Of a stretch of DNA of 64,000 nt, positions 19,217 through 31,454 are shown piece by piece. Source of the DNA: Diadophis punctatus similis. Its lineage: Eukaryota; Chordata; Lepidosauria; Squamata; Dipsadidae. The DNA lies in assembly GCA_023053685.1 (NCBI GenBank), contig JALIGW010000058.1, positions 3,248,045-3,312,044 of the forward strand. The letters run 5' to 3'. A program made the position numbers and the translations under genes. The number at the start of each line of letters is the position of its first letter. Within the stretch, counting starts at the first letter, position 1. The notes beneath the pieces are model-generated. The model was given only the letters and a program-made list of their open reading frames with translations. It did not search any database and was not told the DNA's origin.

Positions 19217-19865
19217 ACAGGTAGTCCTCGATTTATAACCATTCGTCTAATGACCATTCAAAGGAATGGTGCGGTGGCCTAGAGGTGGAGCTCTCGCCTC
19301 ACAATCAGGAGGCTGTGAGTTCGATCCTAGGTAGAGGCGGATATTTATCTCTCTCTCAGCACCATGAGAATATATCTGCTGAACAAAACTCCGCATTGGC
19401 AACAGGAAGGGCATCCGGCCAGTAAACACTCTGCTAGCTCCATTCAGTTGCCCAGACTCCACCCCGCAAGGGATTATGGGGTCGTTAAAAGAAGATATGG
19501 TTTAGTGACCATTCAAAGTTACAACAGCACTGAAAAAGGTGACTTATGCCCATTGTTCATACTTATATATCAATATACTTGCATACTGTTGCAGCATCTC
19601 CATGGCGATCCAAATTCAGATGCTTGGCGGCCGACTCGCATTTACGACGGTTGAAGTGTCCCAGGGGTCCCCCTTTTACGACCTTCTGACATGCAAAATC
19701 AACGGGGAAGCTGGATTCACTTAACGACCGTGTGACTCACTTCAGAACTGCGGCGATTCGCTTCAGAACGGTGCCAAGAAAAGGTCGTAAAACGGGAACA
19801 ACCTACTTGCTTAGCAACGGAATATTTGGGGCTCCGTTGTGGCCTTCCTTGCGAGATAGTCTGAG
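19217..19865. mobile_element. Tigger-like MITE split by a SINE
   Basis: The left end ACAGGTAGTCCTCGATTTA is separated from the rest by the SINE at 19264-19505, then continues to GGCTCCGTTGTGGCC. Confidence 0.75.
19264..19505 (+). mobile_element. tRNA-derived SINE with 13-bp target duplication
   Basis: The head has AGAGGTGGAGCTCTCGCC and GTTCGATCC (box B-like); the tail GGGATTATGGGGTCGTTAAA resembles Bov-B LINE ends. TGACCATTCAAAG flanks both sides (19251-19263 and 19506-19518). Confidence 0.85.
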
Positions 19866-19869
19866 GGCA

Positions 19870-20524
19870 TGATCCAGCCACGGGGAGGCTTCCTTGGCAC
19901 AAATGGGAAATGTCATTTTTCACAGCAACGGTAGCATTTATCCGGTGACTTCATGAAAATGTCTGCGCGGTTTTCTTGTTTATTTATTTGCAAGTATTTA
20001 TAGACTGCCCGATTTCCAGCAAGGGCTGTTTTGATGCTGCTTCTTCCAGGATATGATTTGCAAATTTCCAGTCCTGGGAATTTCCACGCCCGAGTCCTTA
20101 AGCAGGGCCAACCCTGCTTATTTTTTGGGATATTGGCCAGGTTGGGTTTTAAATATTGTCACCTGAGCTTGGTGGGAGACTGATAGAAAGGGAGAGCAAT
20201 TGCACGCCTGAAGAACACTCCTTATTTTATTTGAAATATTATTTGCCCTCCAATCCCAGCAAATGCAGTTGTCCTCCTGGTTCTGCTTTCTGTTTGGGGT
20301 GGCTATTTGTGTTGGCCAGATGTAATCTCTGTGTGTTTTTGAGAAAAGCTTTTGTCTGCGGGATGGTGATGACCGCTTTAGAAGAAGCTTCTCTTTCACC
20401 CGCAGCCTTTTGAAGGAAAGCTACTTGTTTTCTTTGCACAAAACCTCAGATATTTCAGAGAAATTCCCTATGGGCCACTTTGCTCTCTCAAGAGGCCCTG
20501 GATAGCTTCATCCCATTTCATGCA
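19870..20524. other. Unassigned intergenic DNA
   Basis: No gene or clear repeat recognised. Confidence 0.4.
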
Positions 20525-20930
20525 GATGATATTATTATTATTGTTATTGTTTGTTGTTGTTGTTGTTGTTTTATTATTTTATTATTTTATTTTATTTTAT
20601 TATTATTTTATTTTATTTTATTTTATTATTTTATTTTATTATTTTATTTTATTTTATTTTATTTTATTAATTATATTTTATTTATTATTTTATTTTATTT
20701 TATTTATTTATTATTTTATTATTTTATTTTATTTTATTATTTTATTTTATTATTTATTTTATTTTATTATTTTATTTTATTATTTATTTTATATTTTATT
20801 TTATTATTATTTTATTTATTTTATTATTTTATTTTATTTTATTATTTTATTGTATTATTATTTTATTTTATTTTATTATTTATTTTAATTTATTTTATTA
20901 TTTTATTTTATTATTTACTTTATTTTATAC
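20525..20930. repeat. TTTTA-type microsatellite
   Basis: About 400 bp of TTTTA/TTA repeats end directly at a Tigger-like MITE (ATACAGGTAGTTCTCGACTT). Confidence 0.9.
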
Positions 20931-21575
<645 letters not shown>

Positions 21576-21579
21576 CCTC

Positions 21580-22490
21580 CCACTTCACCTGACTGATGCT
21601 GGGGGGCTGGCAGCAGTTAAAAACAGCAGTTCAAGGAAAAAAGTGAAATAGAACTGATAGAGGAGATGTCAACCTGTCAATCACCATATGAAAAGCAAAA
21701 TAAGTGTGATCTACAGCAAACTCTATCCTTGCATCGCGCTGCACGCAATTCTGGTGAAAATGCTTCACCATGACCATGGCCAGAGCCCCCGCCGTGATGG
21801 CACAACCGTGTCACAGAAGGCCAGCAAGGTGGGGGCCAATCTTAGACCGGTGGGGGGGAGTGACATTGCAAAGACGGGGGTTCACCAGAGCAGAAAAGAC
21901 CCTCCTGGAATCCCACAAGATGCAACAGGTTCCAGGCAGAAATTCAACCTGCAATATGCAGGCAGAAATTCAACCTGCAAAGATCCATGTCGCTTGGCGC
22001 TTCCTCGGCTGACACCACTGGTGCTGAGGCTGGGATGCTAGACTACAACTCCCATCGTCCAGGCTGGGAAGTATGGGAGCTGCAGCTTAATCACTCCACT
22101 CAGAACCCCAAAAGGGGAAGATTGGCTTGGCTGGTGGCCTTGGGGGTTTCCTTCTTCACTTAACACCAATCGTGCTGGATCCGGGGCTATTAGACTACAG
22201 CTCCCATCATTCAGGTCGGGAATGATGGGAGTCAAAGCTCAAGTCGCCGCCCCCCAAAAAAGGAGGGAAGATTGGCGGGCTGATGGCCTTCTGGCTGAGT
22301 TCTGAGTCCTTGCAGTTTTTTTTCCCAGGGTGGGCTTCCCCATTCAGTGGCTTCCCCCCAGTTCTCCGGGGAGGGGACATTTGGGAGGGGGCTGCAGTGT
22401 TCCCACAGGGGCTCTCAAAGCAGCTAATTAGTTCCCATCTGCTGCCTGGCAGCCCCCTCCCCTCCATTGGGGTCTTCTGAGCCTCTTTTC
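21580..22490. other. Unassigned intergenic DNA
   Basis: Contains two short dispersed motifs CTACAACTCCCATC (22,023) and CTACAGCTCCCATC (22,195). No gene recognised. Confidence 0.4.
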
Positions 22491-22890
22491 AGCTTTCCTT
22501 TGTCTGCAGGAATCTCTGGGCAGGAGAACAATTGGGAGGGGGGCCCCCGCAGCCCCCACCCCTCCGTTTGCATCTGGGCCTTCTGGGCCCATTAGCCCTG
22601 TGTCAAAGCTTGGCCCAGAGGTCAGAGGTCAGGGGACCGCTGCCCCTTGCAACCCAGGATGGAGGTGCCCAGCTCACCTGGCACCATCTCTCAGGAGGAA
22701 GGTGCCCGCCTCGTGCCTCCGCCTGGCCGGGGAGGGGGGCACAGGAAGAGAGTGCTCCTGAGCGTGTGCCGAGGGTTCAAGCCATCAGAAGAACTGGATG
22801 GTTGAGGATGGGCATCCCTTCAGTATTGAGGCTGCGGGAGGCGTCGAGATCTGGGTTCAGATTTGCCAAGGGAATCCATTGAGTCATCTT
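22490..22890. promoter_or_regulatory. Candidate regulatory block with DR1 nuclear-receptor site
   Basis: The non-repetitive GC-rich stretch has AGGTCAGAGGTCA (22619-22631), a perfect direct repeat with 1-bp spacing, plus AACAATTG (22527) and GTTTGCAT (22566). The motif cluster is seen; enhancer function is inferred. Confidence 0.4.
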
Positions 22891-22964
22891 GTGTCAGCCA
22901 CTTCATTACTTTGAGATATACAGGCCTTGTCAGCAGGTTAAAGGTTTACCACCGCCCCCCCCCC

Positions 22965-22967
22965 CCT

Positions 22968-22998
<31 letters not shown>

Positions 22999-23083
22999 AT
23001 CTGTATCTCTATAGACATCTATCTCTATATAGATAGAGATGATACCGGTAGATAGATAGGAGAGTGAGAGGGAGGGAGGGAGG

Positions 23084-23114
<31 letters not shown>

Positions 23115-23356
23115 GACACATATTGTTTCTATTTATCTTTCAATCTATATCTATCATCTATTTCTCTCTCTCTCTGTCTTTATTACTATCTCTATCTCAG
23201 TTATCTAATAACATATTCTATCTATCCATTTATCCATCCATCCATCCATCCATCTATCCATTATTTATCTGTCTGTCTGTCTGTCTGTCTATATTTATCT
23301 CCTTCTCCTTCTCCCTCTCCCTCCCTCCCTCCCCCTCCCTCCCTCCCTCCCTCCCT

Positions 23357-23399
<43 letters not shown>

Positions 23400-23402
23400 C
23401 CC
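22965..23402. repeat. CT/CTAT/CCCT microsatellite cluster
   Basis: Runs of (CT)n, (CTAT)n, (GA)n, (ATCC)n, (GTCT)n and (CCCT)n follow one another. Confidence 0.9.
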
Positions 23403-24026
23403 CCCCAGGTGCTTAGTACCCCCACAGTATGAAACAGCCCCACTCCCTTCCCATGTCAAAGAAAAGGGGTGGGGATCATTGGGGGGAAGCTTTCCTGCCC
23501 CTCTATATAATAATCTTGCAAACCCCAACGGCAGCTTGGACCAGATTGGCTGGGGTTGTGGTTTCAAATGGGCTTGTGTTGTGTTGCAAAGCCACCGGGC
23601 AGATGTTGCAGCCCAGGACTTCTCTGGAAGAGGGGAGGAATTCAGCCCCATCCGCGGGAGGGGATTTAAGCTCACAGAGCCCCCTTCCTCCCCCCTCCTG
23701 CCCTCTGGTGGGAAAACCAAACAGGTGTTTCCCAGGCCATTGAACGCCTGTTGCCTCTTGGCCCATGTTCCCCTGCCGGAGGGACCGCTTCATTACCATT
23801 TGAATTCTGGGAAAGAGCTGGGGGCTCCAGGACCAGCCTCCCGGCCATATGGCGCCTGGTCTCAGCTAAGCTGGGAATCGCTGCCAGCACCCCGATCTTA
23901 GCAAAGGCTGCCCGGCAGCAACCAAGATAAAAGTGACCGACATCTAGAAGGTTGTGAGAAGACCACACAAGGCAAGGGCAGACTTCTGGGGGTCTCGCCC
24001 TTTGCAGCAGCCAGGCCTGCCGGAGG
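23403..24026. other. Unassigned non-repetitive intergenic DNA
   Basis: Short frames only; no gene recognised. Confidence 0.4.
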
Positions 24027-24034
24027 ACGGGCTG

Positions 24035-24358
24035 CAGAGGTGGGTTCCTGCCTGTTCCTGCCGGTACGGTTAATAGCTGTTGTTCGGCGCAGAGCCGAAG
24101 ACGCTGCTGCCGTTCGCGGCGTGGGAGCTTTTCCCGGGTGCTTTCCCCGCCCGCATGGACGCCGCCAATTGCGTTCTTTTGCCCTCTGTGCATGCAGAAC
24201 GTTTTGCGCATGCGCAGAGGGCAAAAGAATGCAATTGGTGGCGTCCATGCGGGCGGGGAAAGCTCCCAGGGAAAGCCCCCACGCCGCGAACGGCAGCAGC
24301 GTCTTCGGCTCTGCGCTGAACAACAGCTATTAACCGTACCGGCAGGAACCCACTACTG
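24035..24358. mobile_element. Long palindromic hAT element, 324 bp
   Basis: Left arm CAGAGGTGGGTTCCTGCC matches the inverted right end GGCAGGAACCCACTACTG, and the arms pair across about 150 bp each. Perfect duplications ACGGGCTG lie at 24027-24034 and 24359-24366. Confidence 0.9.
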
Positions 24359-24424
24359 ACGGGCTGGACACATTCGCTCCCATCCCAGGCACTGCAGTCA
24401 AAGGCTTCCTGACACTGCCCGGAT

Positions 24425-25018
24425 GACAAGCTGGAAGGAACATTGGAGGTCTTCTAGTCCAACCCCCTGCTCAAGCAGGAGACCCTATACTATTTCAGAC
24501 AAGTGTCTGTCCAGTCTCTTCTTTAAAAGTTCCAGTGATGGAGCACCCAGAACTTCTGGTGGCAAGCAGTTCCACTGGTTAATTGTCCTCACTGTTAGGA
24601 AGATTCTCCTTAATTCCACGTTGCTTCTCTCCTTGATTAGTTTCCATCCGTTGCTTCTTGTCCTACCTTCAGGTGCTTTGGAGAATAATTTGACCCCCCC
24701 CCTCTTCTTTGTGGCAGCCCCTTAAATACTGGAATACTGCTATCGTGTCACCCCTAATTCTTCTTTTCTTTAGACTAGCCAAACCCAAGTCCTGCAGCCC
24801 TTCTTCATATGGTTTAGAGTCCAGGCCTTTAATTAGTTGCTAGTTGCTCTTCTCTGAACTTTTTCCAAAATCTCAGCATCTTCTTTGTAGCACGGTGACC
24901 AAAATTGGTTGCGGTATTCCAGGTGCGGCCTTACTAAGGCTTTATAAAGTGGTTCTAATACTTCACGTGATCTTGATTCTATGCCTCTGTTTATGCAACC
25001 CCAGGATTGTATTAGCAT
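24425..25018 (-). mobile_element. CR1 LINE 3' end with ORF2 C-terminal remnant
   Basis: The CR1 tail at 24,440 leads into reversed ORF2. The minus strand still reads [11 protein letters not shown] and LEKVQRRAT near 24,830-25,010. Confidence 0.85.
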
Positions 25019-25315
25019 TTTCCCAACCCAACAAGACAGACACAGACTTCAGAGGATAATTAGAACTGCAGAAAAAACAATGGCTACCAACCTGCCTTCC
25101 ATTGAGGACCTGTATACTGCAGGAGTCAAAAAGAGGGCCGTGAAAATATCTACAGACCCCTCGCATCCTGGACATAAATCAACTTCTACCCTCAAAACGA
25201 CGCTTCAGGGCACTGCACACCAGAACGACTAGACACAAGGACAGTTTTTTCCCTAACGCCATCACTCTGCTAAACAAATAATTCCCTCACCATTGTCAAA
25301 CTATTCACTAAGACT

Positions 25316-25573
25316 CAGGGGTGGGTTCCGGATTCTTTTACTGCTGGTTTGCTCAGGGACGCGCCGCGCGGGCGCTTTGCATGCACGCAGTACTAAAAAA
25401 AAGTTTCTGCGCATGCGCAAAAGCAAAAAACAAGATGGTGGCACCTATGTGCCACCGAGAGAACCGGCTCGGGGGCATGGCAGGCCTGGGTCACTGCCGG
25501 TTCCAGCGACCCAGGCCGCCAAGTTACTAACGGTTCTATAGAACCGGTCCGAACCGGTAGGAATCTACCTCTG
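25316..25573. mobile_element. Non-autonomous hAT element
   Basis: It starts CAGGGGTGGGTTCC and ends GGAATCTACCTCTG, 258 bp. Perfect duplications CTAAGACT lie at 25308-25315 and 25574-25581. Confidence 0.9.
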
Positions 25574-25710
25574 CTAAGACTGTATTACTATTATTCTTCT
25601 CTTCCTTCCTATTACCTCTCTCCTTTTCTACCTATGACTATAATCTTTTTGCTTGTATCTTTACGATGTATATTGTTTTCTTTGTTTCCTAGTATGATTT
25701 GATTGCTTAT

Positions 25711-25850
25711 TACCCTGTTTCCCCCAAAATAAGACATCCCCTGATAATAAGCCCAATCGGGCTTTTGAGTGCATGGCAATAAGGCCAAGCGCTTATTTCA
25801 GGGTTCACAAAAATATAAGACAGGGTCTTATTTTCGGGGAAACACGGGTA
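25711..25850. mobile_element. Short mariner-like MITE
   Basis: The inverted ends CCCTGTTTCCCCCAAAATAA and TTATTTTCGGGGAAACACGG are flanked by TA. It is 140 bp with no coding capacity. Confidence 0.7.
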
Positions 25851-26009
25851 GTAACCTACGACTATCACTAAGTGTTGTATCTTATGATTCTTGACGAATA
25901 TCTTTTTTTCTTTTTTTTTCCTTTTATGTACACTGAGAGCATATGCACCGAAGACAAATTCCTTGTGTGTTCAATCACACTTGGCCAATAAAGAATTCTA
26001 TTCCATTCT

Positions 26010-26735
26010 AAAAAAATTTAAAAATTGAAACTATGGTTAAATCTTGTCTATACGTTGTGAAATTAAAGACATTTAAGAGAACTCATTTCAGCACCTTGCA
26101 GGCTCTTTCAACTGCAAATATGGGACCCCTTAAATGTGGGGTGAATGGGATGGGGTGGTGGGACGCCTCCTCTTTTTGCATCTGTCCCCTTGCGGGGGAG
26201 GGAAGGGGTCACAGCTGCTTCCCTCCAAGAGCTGAATAGCCAGGAGAAATATGTCCAGTTTTCCCTCCAAAATCCCACCGGCTCGCTCTTTCAAATCCCT
26301 GGTTCTTTTCAGCCAACGTTTCTGAGAATTGGGAAAGGAGGGGGAAGTGGAGAATTCTGTGGTGGGGGTCAGAGAATGAATGGCTGGCCAGCTTTGCTCC
26401 AGATGGTGAGCCCTTGGCTGGGATATGGCTGGGCTCTTCAAATGCAGATAGAGAGAATGGAAAACACTTAGCATAACAAAAGGGGGTCTCCAGGCCCAGC
26501 TGTGGAAGAGATGAGGTGCTCTGGGGTGGGGTGGTGGGGTTTGAGGGAGGAGGAGGTGAACTTAAATGCACAGATCTGAGCCCCTTTGGGAAGAGGGGAA
26601 GGAGGCTGCACCAAAATAGGTTCTTTGTAGGATCCACTGCCCCAAATTTGGCAAATCTTTTTGACAAATTCAGCATTTGACTTGATTCTTTCAAAATTTA
26701 AAATATTTAAAATAGAGTTTCTAGTCCTGCCCCCC
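26010..26735. other. Unassigned intergenic DNA
   Basis: Open frames on both strands lack known motifs. No gene called. Confidence 0.4.
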
Positions 26736-27238
26736 CCCCACCCACGTAAGCAGGAGATCCTATACTATTTCTGTTGGGGTGAGAATAAATCTCATAGAGG
26801 CGATTTAGATCTTTTCTTGGAATTCAAACAATTAGAAATAAAGCCGAGATTAAAAGTCTAATAGAAAATATTTATTTCGGTACAAAAACAATAAATCCTG
26901 AATAATTACATTTTTTCTAAGAAAACACGACCATCCCGGTCAACAGCTAAGGCAGAAGAGGAATTAATGGTGCTTTTGGAATGCACACATGCGTACAACT
27001 CATATCACGTGTTCTGCTTATATTGGAATGTACCATAATATTAGATAGGGGTGCATCACCCTGCATAGACATACAACTGACAATATTCACTACGTGACAA
27101 TTTCAGACAAGTGGCTGTCCAATCTCTTCTTAAAAACCTCCAGCGATGAAACACCCACAACTTCTGGTGGCAAGCTGTTCCACTGGTTAATTGTGCTTAC
27201 TGTTAGGAAGTTTCTCCTTAATTCCTGGCAGACTTTAC
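26736..27238 (-). mobile_element. CR1 3' fragment interrupted by a solo LTR
   Basis: CR1 pieces at 26,745-26,771 and 27,105-27,235 are continuous once the LTR is removed. Confidence 0.8.
26772..27099 (-). mobile_element. Solo LTR, copy 1 (328 bp)
   Basis: The minus strand begins TGTCACGTAGTGAATATTG and ends CACCCCAACA, with an internal AATAAA. A 5-bp duplication ATTTC lies at 26767-26771 and 27100-27104. Confidence 0.85.
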
Positions 27239-27239
27239 C

Positions 27240-27632
27240 GTAACTTACAATTATTTATTTCATGACCGTTTAAAGTTACAGCGGCACTGAAAAATGTGAC
27301 TTATGACCATTTTTCAGAGTTACGACCTTTGCAGTATTCCCATGGTCAAATCACGTGATCAAAATTCAGACATTTGGCAACTGGGTTCACATTCACAACG
27401 GTTCCAGTGTCCCAGGGTCATGTGATCCCCTTTTGTGACCTTCTGACAAGTAAAGTCAGTGGGGAAGCCAGATTCACTTAACAACCGTGTGACTAGCTTA
27501 GCCACTGTAGTGATTCACTTAACAACGGTGGCAAGAAAAATCGTGAAATGGGGCAAAACTCACCTAACATCTGTCTCGCTTAGCAACAGAAATTTTGGGC
27601 TCAATTGTGGTCGTAAGTCAAGGACTACCTGA
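27240..27632. mobile_element. Tigger-like MITE
   Basis: Near-complete copy ending GTAAGTCAAGGACTACCTG. Confidence 0.7.
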
Positions 27633-27734
27633 ATTGTTAACCTATTTAACTAGAGACCAGAGCAATTTTTCTCAGCTTTGACAACTTGACAAGATGAGCG
27701 GACTTCAACTCCCAGAATTCCCCAGCCAGCAGAC

Positions 27735-28726
27735 CAGGGGTGGAATTCACTTACCTTCCTTACTGGTTCGCAAATGTGAGTGCACCCTTCCAGGCATGTG
27801 CACGTCCTTCCGCGCATGTGCTTTGCTCGCTTCAAAATGTGACTAGCAAACATGTTTCCAACGATGTCTCCGAAATGTTGGAAATGTAAAAAGGAACGAG
27901 GAACTTACTATCATTTGTGGTGGACGTGTCCCAAAGTTAAAATATTTTGGAATACAATTAGAAGTTGGTTGGAGGGAATTTTACAAAAAGAAATTGATTT
28001 CAAACTGGAAAATGTTTTTATTGGGGATATTTCGTACAAAATATACAAAAGAGGAAAGATATTTAATATTACACATAACCACAGCGGCCAGGATAGTATA
28101 TGCCCAGAATTGGAAGACCGATAATATTCCCACATTTCTATGGTGATTAGAAAGGTATTAGAATGTTCTGAGATGTGTAAGTTGACGATGGAGATATGTG
28201 ATAAAGAAGATACTGAATTCTATGAAATATGGAATAAAATGTATAGCTGGCTAAAACAAAACCAGAACTTAAAAATCTGGTTATAAAATGAGATAAATTC
28301 ATGATTGTTCATACTCTCTCTCTCTCTCAAACTAGGACAATGAAATGAACGATATAATAAATAAGATAAAAGTTATAGACACCAAAAATATGTCAAGAGA
28401 ATAAAGAATTGTACTGACAGATTTAAATATTTAGTAACATTTTGACAAAGCTGTAAAAGTGATTATTTACTCACTGTATTTGTTTCTTGATGTATGTATT
28501 ATTGTAGTTGTGTGTGTGTGTGTGTGTGTGTGTGTTTTGTTTGTTGTTTGTTGTCTTTGTTTGTTTTGTGTGTTATATGTGTTGTTTTTAATGTAAAAAT
28601 TCAGTAAAGATTATTTAAAAAAAACAAAATGTGCCTAAATAGGATGGCATAGAGCCGGGGCGTAGGGGCAGATTTCCGCTACCGGTTCGGGCGAACCAGT
28701 CCGAACCGGCTGAATACCCACCTCTG
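27735..28726. mobile_element. hAT element containing an L1 insertion
   Basis: The left end CAGGGGTGGAATTCAC and right end GAATACCCACCTCTG are flanked by CAGCAGAC (27727-27734) and CAACAGAC (28727-28734). About 200 bp of hAT DNA remains around an L1 fragment. Confidence 0.8.
27842..28624 (+). mobile_element. L1-type LINE 3' fragment
   Basis: It encodes CWKCKKERGTYYHLWWTCP, the cysteine motif of L1 ORF2 C-termini, then decays and ends in an A-rich tail. CAAAATGTG flanks both sides (27833-27841 and 28625-28633). Confidence 0.85.
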
Positions 28727-28954
28727 CAACAGACATATCTGCAAATACACCGCACACACATTGTCCGGTGTGGAAGAGGGTTCCGAGAATTGCTAAAGTT
28801 ACAAAAGACAAAATGAACTTATCACCAACAAATCCAGCTGTTGCAGATGTAGGTCCTGGACCAGCATTTCTCATTGTAGATGGGTGGACCTCAACTCCCA
28901 GCATGCTGGCTCTGGAATTCTGGGAGTTGAAGTCCACCAATCTTCAAGCTTACG

Positions 28955-29312
28955 GGCCCACGAACGAGGGCCTTCTCTGTGGCAGCACCGGCTCTCTGGA
29001 ATACACTACCCCCCGAGATCCGCATTATTCCCACCCTGCCAGCCTTCAGAAAAGCACTAAAAACCTGGCTTTGTCGACAGGCCTGGGGCCAATGATTTGA
29101 ATATAACATCGAGCACTCTTGGCCCCATGAATGAATTATTGTATGGGTTTTTAAATTGTTGCTTTTAATGTTTTTTAAAGTTTTAATAATCATTGTTTTT
29201 AATGCTTTTTATATTTATTGTTGCATGTAAATTTTTATTGTTGTGAGCCGCCCAGAGTCTCTGTGGAGTGGGCGGCATACAAATGCGACCAATAAATAAA
29301 TAAATAAGCGGC
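28955..29312 (+). mobile_element. LINE 3' end (L2/CR1-like) with ATAA tail
   Basis: Reads LWNTLPPEIRIIPTLPAF-like in pieces, then GAGCCGCCCAGAGTCTCTG and (AATA)n. Same family as 38,870-39,545. Confidence 0.75.
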
Positions 29313-29837
29313 CGAGGTTGTGAAACACCGATCTAGAACAGTGTTTGTTAATCTTGGCCAATTGGAGAAGGGTGGATGTCAATTCCCAACCTGCTGACTC
29401 CGGAATTCTGGGAGTTGAAGTCCACAGGTCCTAAAAGGCCAATCTAGTGCTAAGGAACCGGTCATAAGTCCTATGTACATATGCAGCCAAGTTATGGGAG
29501 TTGTATGAACGCAGCTAACTGAATGCAACCGGTCAGGCCTGACCAGCTCCGGAATATCCTGTACATCTTCGGCTCCGAAAAGATCTGGGAATATCCTCTA
29601 AGACCAGGAAGGTTAAAAAAAAAAGTGACCCTGAATTCCAGCAGATTCTTCTCGCCTCCTTCTACCCCCCCCCATCAGACTAGACCAGCTGGAACCAGAG
29701 ACTGGGGCTGGGATTGTGTTCAATTTCCTGCCCCTCCTGACGGTCTGTTTCCGTCTTCGTCCTCTGGATGCCAGACTGGAAAACTCAGGGCTATGCAAAA
29801 AGGCCAGGATCAATGGGACCATTAGAATTCAGAATAA
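29313..29837. other. MITE fragment and unassigned DNA
   Basis: A CTCCCAGAATTC-type MITE piece lies at 29,340-29,440; the rest is unassigned. Confidence 0.45.
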
Positions 29838-30145
29838 CAGAGTTGGAAGGGACCTTGGAGGTCATCTAGTCCACCCCCCTGCTCAGGCAGGAAACCCTAT
29901 AGCAGTTCAGACAAACGGCTGTCCAATCTCTTCTTAAAAAACCTCCAGTGATGAAGCACCCACAACTTCTGGAGGCAGGTTGTTCCACTGGCTAATTGTT
30001 CTCCTTGTTACAAAATTCCTCCTTATTTCCAGGTGGCTTCTCTCATTGATGAGTTTCCATCCCTTGTTTCTTGTCCTGCTTTCAAGGGCTTGGGAGAATA
30101 AGTTGACCCTCCCTCCCTCTTCTTCTTTGGGGCAGCCTTGAAGTT
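29838..30145 (-). mobile_element. CR1 LINE 3' end
   Basis: Typical tail AGAGTTGGAAGGGACCTTGG at 29,840 and reversed ORF2 sequence after it. Confidence 0.8.
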
Positions 30146-30294
30146 AAAGTGTTCTGGGACTTTAGAATTCAAACAGGGAGACACCTGCCACATAATGCTC
30201 CGGGATTTAACCATTGTTAATATGAAAGACAAGCTCTGGAGAATGGAGGAGGAAGGATATGGAGATAGCAGAAGAGAAGAGAAAGAATGATGAG

Positions 30295-31215
30295 GATGAG
30301 GAAGGCGATGGGTTTGTGGAGAGGAGGAGGAGGAGGAGGAGGAGGAGGAGGAGGAGGAGGAGGAGGAGGAGGAGGAGGAGGAGGAGGAGGACTGTGGGGT
30401 CCTGGATGCTCTCTTAGCTTGGTGGTTTCCTTGAAGACATTTCATTACCCAACTAGGGAACATCATCAGTGCTAGAAGGGATGGGGGTTTGTGGAGGAGA
30501 AGGAGAAGGAGAAGGAGGACTGCTGTATCCTTGGTGCTCTCTGAGCTTGGTGGTTTCCTTTAGAACGGAGGCAGGGATGCAGAGGGGTGGAGAAGGAGGA
30601 GGAGGAGAAGGAGGATGTTAAGGGTGAGAATAAATCTCATAGAGGCGATTTAGATCTTTTCTTGGAATTCAGACAGTTCGAAATAAAGCCGAGATTAAAA
30701 GTCTAATAGAAAATATTTATTTCGGTACAAAAACAATAAATCCTGAATAATTACATTTCAAGAGCCAAGTCAAAGAGAATTAATGGTGGTTTAGGAATGC
30801 ACACATGCATACAACTCATATCATGTGTTCTGCCTGTATTGGAATGTACCATAATATTAGGATAGGGGTGCATCACCCTGCATAGACATACAACTGACAA
30901 TATTCACTACGTGACAGCGGAGGAGGAGGAGGAGGAGGAGGAGGAGGAGGAGGAGGAGGAGGAGGAGGAGGAGGAGGAGGAGGAGGAGGAGGAGGAGAGG
31001 ACAGTGAAAACTGTGGGGTCATTAGTGTTTCTGAGTTTGGTAGTTCCCTTGCAGACGGTTTCATGACCCAGCTAGGGAACATCATCAGTACTAGAAGGGA
31101 GTGAGATATGCAGGGAGGAGGAGGAGGACTGTGGGGTCCTTGGTGTTCTCTAAGGTTTATTGTTTTCTCGCAGACATTTAGCTGCCCACCTAGGTAACAT
31201 CATCAGCGCTGAAAG
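30295..31215. repeat. GGA microsatellite with tandem units, split by a solo LTR
   Basis: (GGA)n lies at 30,318-30,392 and 30,918-30,996. Inverted copies of the unit seen at 17.1 kb (GGGAACATCATCAGTGCTAG) lie between and after. Confidence 0.8.
30616..30916 (-). mobile_element. Solo LTR, copy 2 (301 bp)
   Basis: The minus strand runs TGTCACGTAGTGAATATTG to CACCCTTAACA. Flanks are GAGGA and GCGGA (one mismatch) within GGA repeats. Confidence 0.8.
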
Positions 31216-31454
31216 GGTGTCGGGTTTGCACTCTCTATATACAAGTGACTTGCCTTGTCAGTGTGGTTTCCTTCTTGGTGGTTCCTCCATTAGAGTGTCG
31301 CTACCTGCTTAGTACTTTGTCTGGTGTCAATCCCTGCTTATCTCAATGTTGATTACATTGGTCTGGTTCCCTTGTCAGCTGCTTTGATGGTCTCTTTTCA
31401 TAAAAACCAGTGAAACATCTGCAAGAAAGCCAAGCTCAGAGACCCCCAAGGACC

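Larger units (their letters stand above)
25020..26010 (+). mobile_element. LINE 3' part (L2/Rex-like), with two later DNA-transposon inserts
   Basis: The frame at 25,030-25,230 reads [19 protein letters not shown] and KISTDPSHPGHK, typical of a LINE reverse-transcriptase C-terminus. The 3' end GGCCAATAAAGAATTCTATT closes at about 26,005. Inserts lie at 25316-25573 and 25711-25850. The exact clade is uncertain. Confidence 0.75.
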
